From Lineus longissimus (lineage: Eukaryota; Nemertea; Pilidiophora; Heteronemertea; Lineidae), in assembly GCF_910592395.1 (NCBI RefSeq), contig NC_088321.1:11224001-11288000 (forward strand): a stretch of 64,000 nucleotides of DNA. Reading direction: 5' to 3'. The notes below the pieces were generated by a model, which had not been told where the DNA came from, made no database searches, and saw only the letters and a program-made list of their open reading frames with translations. Shown here one piece after another: positions 46,586 to 57,259 of the stretch; the stretch's first letter is position 1, and each line of letters opens with the position of its first letter. The position numbers and the translations under genes were made by a program.

Positions 46586-49170
46586 AGAAAAGGGGCAAAT
46601 TGTGTCCTTAAAATGTCTACCAGAAGCACCTCGACCTGTAGTTATAGATATTTCATTGGAACAGAAAGTGGACCAGGCAAGGACTAGAAGTACTGCCTTA
46701 GAAACGCCTGGTGAGGATGCTACTGGGCCAGCCTTGGATACATCAAACAAGCTTCAACAGATAGATGTGAGTCAGTACTAGTCAGCACTTAACCCTGTTG
46801 CCAAAGTCTTTCGTCCATTGTCGAAATCTAGTTGTAGTAAAATACCTCTGTCAATTGGCCACATCAAGTTCAAAGATACTAGTTTGTATGTAAGTGGAAA
46901 AATCGGAGGTTTTCCCACAAATATTCTTCTGGACATAGGTACAGGGCTTACTTTGATAATTAATAGTCTGTGGAATGAATCAAAGGGAACAAATGGGAAG
47001 GAACTGAAAGCGATCGATGGATGTCTACAATCTGCTGCTGGAGATGAGCTGAAGATATTAGGCGTGGCTGATCTTACCTTTTAACTTGGCTCCTTTGAAT
47101 TCGAACATCCGACAGTGGTTGTGGAGAATCTGACTCATGACTGCCTCTTAGCGAGCGATTTCTTTACAGTCAATATATCTGCTATCGATTATAAAACAGC
47201 GACTCTGAAGGTTGGTGAGAAGGAAGTACCACTCCGGAATCACAGTGAGGAACCAAAGTTCTGTCGTATTGTTCTTGGAAAACGAATAACTATTCCTGCG
47301 AATACGGAGATGATTATTCCTGGTAAACTGGCCTAGTCACCATCAAAAAGTCATTTGGTACCAGGATTAGTTGAAGCAGGATATGGACAGTAAAGATTTA
47401 CCACAGGAAGACCATTGGTGGCTTCGGACCATGGTAAGGTGCCGGCGAGATTAGCCAATTTCTCAGACAAGCAAGTAGCAATTAAGACTAATCGAACAAT
47501 CGGATGGTTTCATCCAGTGGAGGAAATCGCAGCTGCTAAGGGACTGGAGCAGTATCAGCGAAAGGATCCCGATTTAAAACCACCTAAGAAAACGAAACGA
47601 TCAAGACGCCCGAAAAAGCCAGCGATAGAACTGAAAAGGAGTGTTTCACGGGAAACTAGGTGCCTGTAGCAAAAAAGGCATCGGTTAACATTGCAAACAT
47701 TAAAAGAGTAGATACCCCTGACAATAATTGCGAGGATAAGTCTTCAATTTGTAAGGAAGCTCCTGATGATAAGGCTGAACAAGCCCGCCTATCAACGCTT
47801 CTGGAAAAGCTGGAGATAACGGATTTTGACATTACCGAGGAACAGCGAGATGTGGTGATAGATCTTGTTGCAAGACATCAATATGCTTTCTCTTTTGGAG
47901 ATTTCAACTTTGGAAAGACCAGTTTCATACAGCATGCTATCGACACAGCAGATGCGGTGCCGATCAAGCAGCGACCGAGACGTAAACCCCCACACAAGGA
48001 ACATTTTGTGAAGGACACTGTCAATGAACTGTTTAATCGAGACCTGCTCAAGAAGTCAGATAGCCCTTGGAGCTTCCCATCGTTCTGGCTAAGAAGGCGG
48101 ATAGTTCTTACAGATTATGTGTGGACTACCGGAAACTTAACTCCATGACAGTCAAATCAGCTCAACCATTAGCTCGAAAACATGATATTCTGAAAAAAGT
48201 TTCAGGAGCAAAGTTCTTCTCCACTCTTGATTGCGCCAGTGGCTATTGGCAAGTGGGTATGTCACCCGAGGATCAGGCTAAGACATCGTTTGTGGCGGGA
48301 GTTGACCAGTGTGAATGGAAAGTGATACCATTTGGTTTAACAGGAGCCCCTGCAACGTACACACGCATGATGAACACGGTCTTGGGAAGACTAGACTTCT
48401 ACTTGGTTTACCTCGATGATATTATAGTTCATTCAACCAGTTTTGAAGAGCACATAAGTCAGCTGGATCAAGTATTCACACATCTGGAAGCTGCCAATCT
48501 GAAGTTAAAACCGAGCAAGTGCAAACTTTTCCGGGAGATGGTGAAATTCATTGGCCACATTGAGAACACTGAAGGCATATCAACAGATCCCGAGAAAGTG
48601 AAAAATTGGCCTACCCTAACTTTTGTGTCAGAGATTCGTTCATTCATAGGCCTTGCGACGTACTGTAAAAGCTTGTTCCAGACTTCGCTCAAATTGCCTC
48701 TCCATTGCACGATTTGACAATGAAGGGTGTGAAATTCGCATGGTCGGAGCCGTGCGAGAAATCGTTTCAGATATTGAAGGAGAAGCTGATAACTTCTCCT
48801 GTGCTTGCCTATCCAGATTTTAGCAATGAACGATCTTTTGTTCTTGATACCGATGCTGGCGACTTTGCCCCAGGAGCAGTTTTATCATAAAAGCAGAAAG
48901 ATGGAACAGAGAAGGTTATAGCCTAGGGCAGTAAAAATCTACAAGGAGGTGAAATGAATTATTGTACCGCACAGAGAGAAATGTTTGCATTTGCGGAGCA
49001 CTTCCGGTACTTTCTGCTTGGCAAGCAATTTCACGTGCGGGTAGATAATATGGCACTGCGATGGTTGTTGAATTTCAAGGAGCCTTCAGGTCAGATTGCC
49101 TGCCTTAAAACTGACGGGTCGAATATACATTCCCGAGATAGGCCGAAGCCGAGCTCTCGGGAATGTTCGT
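46586..49170 (+). pseudogene. Decayed Ty3/gypsy-type retrotransposon pol relic
   Basis: Order along the plus strand: a short tail of an upstream polyprotein (46586-46781); a retropepsin-like domain (46818-47336) with ILLDIGTG where D-T/S-G is expected; a linker rich in Lys (47415-47665); reverse transcriptase (about 47780-48715) with LCVDYRKLN, FSTLDCASGYWQV, PFGLTGAPATY and the catalytic YLDD; and an RNase H start (48730-49095) with LDTDAGD and NYCTAQREM words. The frame is broken by stops near 47082, 47334, 47388, 48888 and 48921. It also shifts near 47660, near 48080 and near 48700. Integrase, chromodomain, gag zinc knuckle and LTRs were not found, so this is a dead, truncated copy. Confidence 0.9.
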
Positions 49171-49976
49171 GATGTACATCATTTCGATCTCATACTGAAT
49201 ATACCCATTACCCCCAGCGCACGAATCGAAAAGGAGGCAGTCTCTGCAGACACCGTAGGGTGCACATCGAGTGAGAGCGTCCAGAGATCAGTGTATAAAG
49301 AGATCAGTGTATATAGTAATATAATATCCAATGATTGATAGTACCCAATTTGAACCTGACAAATAGTTTTTAAGGACATTATCCAATTTGAAAATCGACG
49401 AAATGTAATTTTGAAGCACAACATCAAATTTGATACAGTGGCGCTTAAAGTATAAAACGCTATTTGAATAAAATGAATTTTAAAGAAAATTACCGACTTT
49501 GATCTAATGAAGTTCGAAGGGTTGATGTACCCGATGTGATCAGGATAGAGTTTTCATGATAGTTCCCATTTTTAATCAAATGGTGTTTCAAGGTTTCGGC
49601 TATCGCGAATCCTAGATCCCTGCCCTGGTGCACATGCTTTGTGTCCCTGTGATCCTAAGGGCTACGCTGGCAAGAGCTGTAGCTCGCTTCAGGTCCAACA
49701 ATGATACCAAACAGGCCAAGACCAAAAGTCGGACTCAAGCGTTGTGACGACAAGTGGAGGAGAAACTCATCCACATTTACCGGGCGGGTATTGGCCAAGA
49801 ACTCATTCCGTCGCTGTACAAAGTTACAGAAACGAGAACCGCGCAATTTTGATTACTTAAGTAAACAGTCATGTTGCAGTTATGCAAGTAATCGAGTAAT
49901 CAATTAAGGAAATATCATTATTTTCTTAATCCTTATCGTTTGCCTGTGACTCAATTGTATAACGAGAAGAATTCAA
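49171..49976. other. Sequence between the retroelement relic and the host gene
   Basis: It is AT-rich from 49290 to 49560. On the plus strand 49615-49706 can be read as a short EGF-like fragment ending in a stop (see findings). Nothing else is supported. Confidence 0.3.
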
Positions 49977-50951
49977 CTATATATGATATAAATCGACTGC
50001 TGGGTAGTGTGGCTTCTTTCCCGGTGACTTAATAAAGTGAACATGAAATTCACCACGAGGGAAGAAATACATGTGTTTGTCTATTGGTTCGTTATAGGGT
50101 GGTTGGATTAACACATTCATGGTATTGAAGTACGGTTTCACCACTTGGTCAGGAATGATGCCTTGTGAGGGGTGGCATCTTGTAGCCAGCCCGATGGCCT
50201 GGGGTTCAGGCATCCTGAATAAGAGAACTAAGTTCAGCAATTTTATAACTTTAAATGTCACAACGTTTCTGACTTGTGACCTTGTCAGTACAGAAATATC
50301 TACCAATGTTCTCTTAGGCTTGTAATTATTTTGTTCCTGGTGAGAAATTACATGAAATTGTCCATTAAATACTTTAGCATCATATATGACACCATTGAAC
50401 AATTTTATATTTTCGAACTCGGTAGTGATGCAAGTGTACGTTTTGAGAAGCAGTCTGAAATATCCAGTTCTGTTCAACTCGGTTATGTGATAAATATTGA
50501 CCTTTGAAAGACCTTTAGTTCTACACCAGAAACATACGAGATCATTATCAAACCTTATCCGCAACGGCTTTCCGGTAGTAATAAAACGGTTGAAGCAAAT
50601 ATCTGTTTTGGGTAGACGAATATCACCTTTGAAAGTGCCCTTCACGGTATCATACATAACAATTTGATATCTATTTTGCGGATTCCGGATTCGGAAAGGT
50701 AGATACTGTCTGAACATGAACATCGAAAACCCTGTGATATGTTTGAAGAACTGCCAACTGTACCTAATGCTGTAACGCATATGAGAATACAGGTACACAA
50801 CTACTTCATGAAATGATGTACTCCGTTGTGATTTTATCAGAATAACTCTGCCTGATGCTTCGTCAAATGACCAGTCATGATATGCGAAAGCCACCAGCGG
50901 AGGTACAAAAGGAGCTCGTCCTCCGTATCTAAAAACCATCTTCAAGTTGGA
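49977..50951 (-). CDS. Terminal exon: olfactomedin-like domain
   Basis: A long minus-strand frame ends at TAG (49977-49979). It is open upstream to a TAG at 50952-50954, whose AG makes a good 3' splice site (CTTTATAG before TCC at 50951). That gives about 324 codons, entered in phase 0. I read it as an olfactomedin (OLF) domain from family features: a beta-propeller-like series of YD and IRLP words (IVMYDTVKGTFKGDIRLP, RIRFDNDLVCFW, VNIYHITELNRTG, FNGVIYDAKVFNGQFHVI) and the C-terminal PIDKHMYFFPRGEFHVHFI, which fits the usual 'NP.D+.LY.WD.G....Y' ending. OLF domains are normally extracellular and mediate protein interactions. The match is divergent and made by eye. An internal ATG at 50937-50939 would be an alternative start if this were a single-exon gene. 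Confidence 0.6.
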   Translation of the reverse strand, partial: SNLKMVFRYGGRAPFVPPLVAFAYHDWSFDEASGRVILIKSQRSTSFHEVVVYLYSHMRYSIRYSWQFFKHITGFSMFMFRQYLPFRIRNPQNRYQIVMYDTVKGTFKGDIRLPKTDICFNRFITTGKPLRIRFDNDLVCFWCRTKGLSKVNIYHITELNRTGYFRLLLKTYTCITTEFENIKLFNGVIYDAKVFNGQFHVISHQEQNNYKPKRTLVDISVLTRSQVRNVVTFKVIKLLNLVLLFRMPEPQAIGLATRCHPSQGIIPDQVVKPYFNTMNVLIQPPYNEPIDKHMYFFPRGEFHVHFIKSPGKKPHYPAVDLYHI

Positions 50952-51782
50952 CTATAAAGTATGCATGGAAAAGTCAGTTCGGAATCAATAATGGTGTCAA
51001 CATTTACGTGTTTCACATCCACGGCGGTTTTATCGACGTCCTGGGGTGTCGTCCTTCCATATATATTATCAGGCGTTCGATCTTTCTGAAAGGCACTCAC
51101 ACAAAGGCTTGCTGAAATCGAATATCGCTCCTGAGCTGGTGGCGGTCACAAAGTTTCAACTCATGGTACTACTTTTATATACATTCACCAGGTGTTCGAA
51201 CTTACTCGATCCTAAACTTTGGATTTTAAGTTCATTTTAAGTCTTTGAAATGCATCGCATGGACTTTCCAATCTCGTCCCCAGGCAATGCTATAAGATGG
51301 ACTGGGCTACAGCACCAATTAAAACGTGGGCTTCTCTAACGGAGTGCACACATCTACAAAAGTGCTATACACACAATGAGTTCACTGACACTGACCATCA
51401 TGATTCATCGTCATACCAACGAGCTGCTGACGTGGTGGAAACCAGGATGTTCAGATTGGAGATAGAGTAATGGCCTCCTTCACCTCATGAGGTATACATA
51501 AAGTGTAAATGTAAACTGAATCATGAATTGTTCCACGTGGAAATGGTCGATGCACGGAGAGCTAACTCGGGTCAAATCGGAGCCAACATCGGAAAAGGGG
51601 AATAATTCAGTCAGATTTTGAATTTCTTCTTTTTTGTGCAATTTGATGATGGAAACTACTTATGTAGAATAGGAGGTGACTGGGCAGTAGGTGACTAGGT
51701 AATATTGCACTTAATACTCCCAATGGTCCTTTAGATGTAGGAAACACTGACAGGTGTTACACCGAGACAACGAAACACCTAC

Positions 51783-52076
51783 CTTCTTCTGATACATCCG
51801 GGAACATTGATATGCTAACGCCTCTTCCCTCTCCATACACGTGACCCTCTTTATACTCATCTGACAGGCATAAAACCCTTCATAAGGCACCAAGTTGAGA
51901 GTGCGACAACAACTATGCAATTGGCACACGAAAGCGCACGACAATGCAGAAATGACTTCTTCGATTACCACTTCCGGTTTTGCAATTGCCCAGTTTGAAA
52001 TGACATTTTCAAAATAAGCGATTCGAAAAGCGCCTTTTGAACTTTGTGGCAGGTGCGTATTCTCAGAACATTCCAT
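51783..52076 (-). CDS. Upstream exon: PAN/apple-like cysteine module
   Basis: On the minus strand the frame from 52076 encodes a region around ALSCAFVCQLHSCCRTLNLV and then FYACQM. This is the cysteine and aromatic spacing of PAN/apple-like modules, which bind proteins or carbohydrates outside cells. The exon ends with AAGAAG then GTAGGT, a strong donor, at 51783/51782 after the residues YQKK, in phase 0. That matches the phase of the olfactomedin exon and leaves an 831-bp intron (50952-51782). The 5' limit is uncertain: ATG at 52074-52076 is simply the first Met, and no signal peptide exon was identified, so an upstream exon is expected. Confidence 0.55.
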
Positions 52077-55000
52077 GTCGTTTAAATTGCTTACTTGTCA
52101 ATCTGGCTATTTTCTTGCCAAAAGCATAATTCATTTTCCTTGGCAAACACAGCACGATTTTCATTAGCACCTCTAGTATTCTAGTTCATGCACTACTAGC
52201 GTCTTCTGAAAATCCTTTTCTGCGAAAACCGATTTTATCTTATCGTTGGATACTTTACGGAAATATATAGATAATGAATTTAATTAGAGATAATTCATTA
52301 CTGGCAATATACTGTAGGGAAATCAGTCTACACTCATCATCAGATCAGATATTTTCATGGTCACGTGCACGTATAAATATGCACCACGTCAAGTTTCGTG
52401 CTGAGATCGCACACACGATCAATTCTTTTGCAGAGCTGCGAGTCTCCATCAAGCCAAATCTGACAAGGGGCCCTCACCTTCTGCTTTAGAGTATGCAAAG
52501 TTACAACAACACCCGTATGATCAATATCATAGAACACGTAAGATACCAAAGAATACGTAGTTGGCAACAATATCAGAGGGTAAAAATGGCTGGCAATCGG
52601 CAAAATTTACCGTCCCCGACGCAGACATTTGAATATATTGAGAAAGGAGATGGAAACGTTCACCTACCGATACTTCCAAGATGGCCAACATGTCTGGCTA
52701 ATTATCTCGGGTGTTCGTTAGAGGTGGGGACAGCTAGATCGCCAGTTTGAACGCCCACATCTGCGAGTCACCATCTATGTTATTGATCATACGGGGTGAA
52801 AAATGACTCGAAAATGCTATCAGCCACTCGATGTTAACAGCCCTTTTTATAACTCTACAATTGAGCACACAGCTTTTTCAATAACACAATACTATTCGTG
52901 TTTAACCATGCAACATTGCTCAAAACCACATCTGACTCTTCCTCATTCATCGGAGAAATCCATTCATGACATGTCGGGAAGTAGTTGAGGCTGATCATCC
53001 TTTAAAAAGAAGGCACTTCACTCTTAGCGCGGGAAAACGTTCGGGCAAACTATGAGTGCATCAAAGGTTCGACTTCATGGCACCCCGAGTTTACAACTTT
53101 GACGTTATTTCCACATTTGTAGTAGAATCGGCGTACCTTGGATCAACTATTAAATGACGTTATGATTCCGATCTTCCTCTACACGCAGCGCGTCGTCAAT
53201 GCATCGATCCGCTCAAGATGACTCTCTACACGAGTTGACTCACTCGTCACATTGGAGGACTGGTATATGACAGCCAATTTCCAAATTTAATGCAGTGCGT
53301 ACAAAAATACGTGAAACATGAATTTCACTACCATAATTATGCAAGTCACTAACATCCAGTTTGGTCGCAAACAGCAAGCCAATAAAAACAAATTTCTAAT
53401 TAATCCGACCAGTTGCTCGGGCAACAAAGCGGACATAACAATTACGTCCTATGGAGAAATATTGGTGCTTAATTTATGGTTCCATCAATCAAGGCACACG
53501 CCTTCTAATTCTCACATTCAAAAAGTCATTTTTGAAAGACTCTGCTTTTACCATTTTACGGAGGTAGCCTGAACGCTAAAAACAAGGTATGTCTTGTTTG
53601 TACTGTAGAACATATCCGCACAATGCCATATCTAACGCTTATAATCGGCTAGGTAGACGACTCACGATTTCGTAAAACAAACGCCCCCTTAAACAGCTGA
53701 AAATAAGTGGCAAAGAGGGTGGGTGCCCCGTTGAAAACAACTGGCGATGTGTAACATTCTCCAATGCAAGCAGGTCGAAGGATATCTCTCTGTCATCACC
53801 AATTTTCATTGCAGTGTAACTTGTGATAATGCACAGGGGCGTGAAAATATCAGAATTAATCAATCAATTAGCGAGCAATCCGACTGCAACAAATCGACGA
53901 ACAACCTACAGATTAAATTCATACTTCATGCAGTGTGCCTCCTATTAATGTGCCTTGTACGTCTATTCGTAGGTCGCGTGTATTTTTTAAATTTGCGTTG
54001 GTCGATCGCTATTTTCACGCGTTTTCATGCGATCTACTCCAAAAATCGTGGAGTAGTTCAAGACAGTGGTGGCATGTATTAGCAGTGACCAAACGAGGTC
54101 ATCAAGTCTAGCACCAGGATGCGCAGGAGTGAAGAGGGGTGCAAAATGTATATAATTGCAACACCGCATGCGGCCGAGCATCGTCAGCAGCATGGATGCC
54201 CGTTTTGCCAATCGTCACCAAGTCTGGCTACCACGTCATAAAACCTCCCGATTTGACTATGCCTAGATATACCACTTGGTAACTTCGTCAGCCATAAAAA
54301 ATGAAAAATAATCATTGAAATCAAAAAGGACATGCGCAGATGTGTTTTCCCTGAGCAAACCTATTGAAATGACATGGGTCAAAGTGACAGTGAGTCAGTA
54401 TCCAAGTCTTGGCGAATACGACTGACGAATTCGACTGGCGTAATCGAATTGGTGCAATTGCCCGTTCGGGCTACAACATATCGTTCGGGTATCCTTGTCT
54501 GTATTCAATCATTTTCTTTTTCACTGAGGGCATGCCCAATATTATTGTTAATACCATTGATGGCAGCATGAACAGCCAGATAGGATAAGCATGGTTGACA
54601 TGCAGTGTGATAGCGAAACAAGAAACAAAATATCACCGGCTCAAACGACAGCTTCTGGCTTTTGCGGCGAATTCGTAAACGCTGTGTATTTCGCGTGAAC
54701 TCGAAAGCCTTCATTGTATGCCCCTGTCCGTGAATTGCTAAATATCTGTATGGTCCAGTCGACTGACGTACATCAACTACATGTACTTTGTTTCCTTTCA
54801 GGGTTATCCGTGGCGCAAAACGCTAAAGCTTCAGCACTCTGAACAGACCGTAGTCTTCTTATTGGCACTCTAAATGAAATTCCGTAAATGGCTTCATGAA
54901 GTATGAAGAGCTATGCATATGCTATTTAAATCCATTAACAACTCGTGTATTCAAATTAAATCCGACTACCCATTGGAAACATTTCATCTCATTGAAATTA

Positions 55001-55929
55001 ATTCAATCTGTGATCGAGCTGATTGGCATAGAATGAATGTCAATATTGATTATTTTCATTATCGTTATATATGTTGTATATATCAGAATACGAAATCCAC
55101 CGCAGGGTTACATATACGAAGTCACCGGAGTGCCAGTACATGTATACAAAAAAAAATAGCTTGGGTATTGACTATGACTAATATAAATAGATTTAATTGG
55201 GCGACCCAAACCAGTACAGTGCACCGAACTTAAGGAATTAAGAGCCTGAATGTGTTACCCAATCCTAGAATCAAAATTGGCGTGCCTTATTTAGATATCT
55301 TGAGTTCAATATTATTGAGCCATCCGATATACATGTCAGGTTCCCAAGATTTAAAATTCTAACGGAAACCTTAGCCTGTGTTCGGTAAATTAGAATATTG
55401 ACCAGCTCCTGGCTTTTGATGGCCTGTCTGCCCAATGACGTCATCTAGGTCAGCTTCTTCATCATATTATGCGGACAAGTGAGGGATGATTTTCTGATGA
55501 ACACTGACAAGCTGCTCGTAGGGTAGACAGTCATGTTTACATCATGGCATTGTATAGACGAAGTGTAGCCCAACCCACATTAAAAAAATCAACGGTTTTT
55601 GTTGTTGTTGTGGTTTGTTTTTTTTCTCCATCTTTTCGGATAAGCTTTGTTGCAAGCAACAACCCGAAATTTGTTGCCTTGAAAATATCCATCATGAACC
55701 ACAAGGCCGTATTAAGGTTGTTCGTTATAGCAAATTAATATATTTATTTTAAGACCAAAAATGTGAATTGAAGATCAGATGAGATTTGACCGATTTCTAG
55801 TAATTTAGCTTCTATACCACATCTCCCTTATTTCTCATTTAATCAATAACTTTGCACAAAGTTTGAGATTATGAGATTCGCTCGAAGACGTTGCCATGCA
55901 AAACATGGTTCAGGGTGTTTGGCCCGTAA
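52077..55929. other. Unassigned sequence, possibly 5' part or introns of the PAN/OLF gene
   Basis: No exon encoding a signal peptide could be assigned with confidence. Several frames of 60-111 codons (52274-52489, 52493-52750, 53747-54082, 54913-55233) lack recognisable domains. There is no large repeat structure. Confidence 0.3.
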
Positions 55930-56490
55930 GATAGGTGATACATCGTTTGGAGGAGAACCTACCATAAACATTTTAGCGAAAACCAGTCGCTTATAAGTGA
56001 GATATCGCACTTTTTAGGTTTTAACCCTTGGTGGCCAAGTCAAGAATCAGATCGGACCGAAATTTGGTGTCAGAGGTTATCTGACTTAAGGGGGTAATGT
56101 GCACTACACTTCAAGTTCATAGCTTCATCGGTTAAGAAACGTGCTATCGTTAAGTCAAATGAAAAACCCGTATGTGATATGTGAGCCTTGCTAGGAGTAC
56201 CTGCCGTAAAAGATGTAGCGAAAACGAGTCGCGTATACGCACTTATATCACACTTTTTAGGTTTTAACTTTTGGCCCCCTGATGGCCAAGTCGACAACCA
56301 GATTAGACCGAAAGTCAGAGTCAGAGATCACCTGATCTGGGGAGTTATGTGTACAAAGTTTCAAATGCATATCCCTAGCGGTTAAAAAACGTGCCACTGT
56401 TTTTGAAACAGGATACAGACGACGACGACGACCAACGACGGACGACGGACACTGCGGTGTTGTATAGACTTCCCTACGGTGAGCAAAAAA
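55930..56490 (+). repeat. Two-unit relative of the 300-bp repeat, with GACGACG tract
   Basis: Two diverged units (starts near 55958 and 56189) carry TTGGTGGCCAAGTC / TGATGGCCAAGTCGA, AAGTTCATAGC and AAGAAACGTGC words. They are followed by a GACGACGACG tract (about 56415-56453) and the terminus ACACTGCGGTGTTG then CTTCCCTACGGTGAGC. The same order is found at 11340-12562 and 12721-13712. It is shorter, with fewer internal units and weaker AGGTCA joints. Confidence 0.8.
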
Positions 56491-57259
56491 CTGGTAACTC
56501 GGCCTTGTGCTAAAGCTGCGCGTCTTAAAAAGTGGGATATAGGTTTATGCCGAACGCTCGAGAACGGTAGGTAAAGGTGTCAGTTTACCAAAGAAAAATA
56601 CGTGCTTACCGGAAAGGAAATACCGACACAAAATAAACAGACAAAAGATTAGTTCATTTTGAGGAACTTATAATTCTAATCCGATGGTACACCCCGTAAC
56701 ACTGTAATGGGAGCTATTGTGTAAAAAGGTGAACCGATACCTTTTGCCACCCTTTGAAATAAATCATCGTGGGATATTATGTGAAAAACACCTGATTCGT
56801 TATCAACAACTAAATATCTTACATCCCAATTAGTGAAGATAACAGACCGATGAGACTAATCGAACATTATATCATGCGTTCTATTTGTCCAACTTGTATC
56901 ACATTTCTAAAGTGTTCTTAGGCAAATTATGCAAATCAAACCTTTATACTAGCGCTGTTATTGACTTCAAGACTGGCTAATCTGTGGGGTGGAGTGCGGC
57001 AGTAGTTAGACATTACATTGAGCCAAGATGATAGCTTAGACGTATGTGTTTAGGTATGGATATGTGCCGGAGGGGCACTCTCGGCCTGATTGCGGAAATA
57101 CTGGTGAAGTCCTGTCGTTTATATATCCCGTAAGCGGTCTTCCTAACATAGATGCAGGGTGGTTCAAAAATACCATTGATAAAAACAAGGTTTTACTAAA
57201 AAGAGGAAGGCCTAGCTATCTACATATATTCATACCATGAACTCGACATTTAAGATATA
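56491..57259. other. Unassigned sequence
   Basis: I see nothing supported. A 64-codon frame at 57046-57240 has no recognised domain. Confidence 0.4.
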
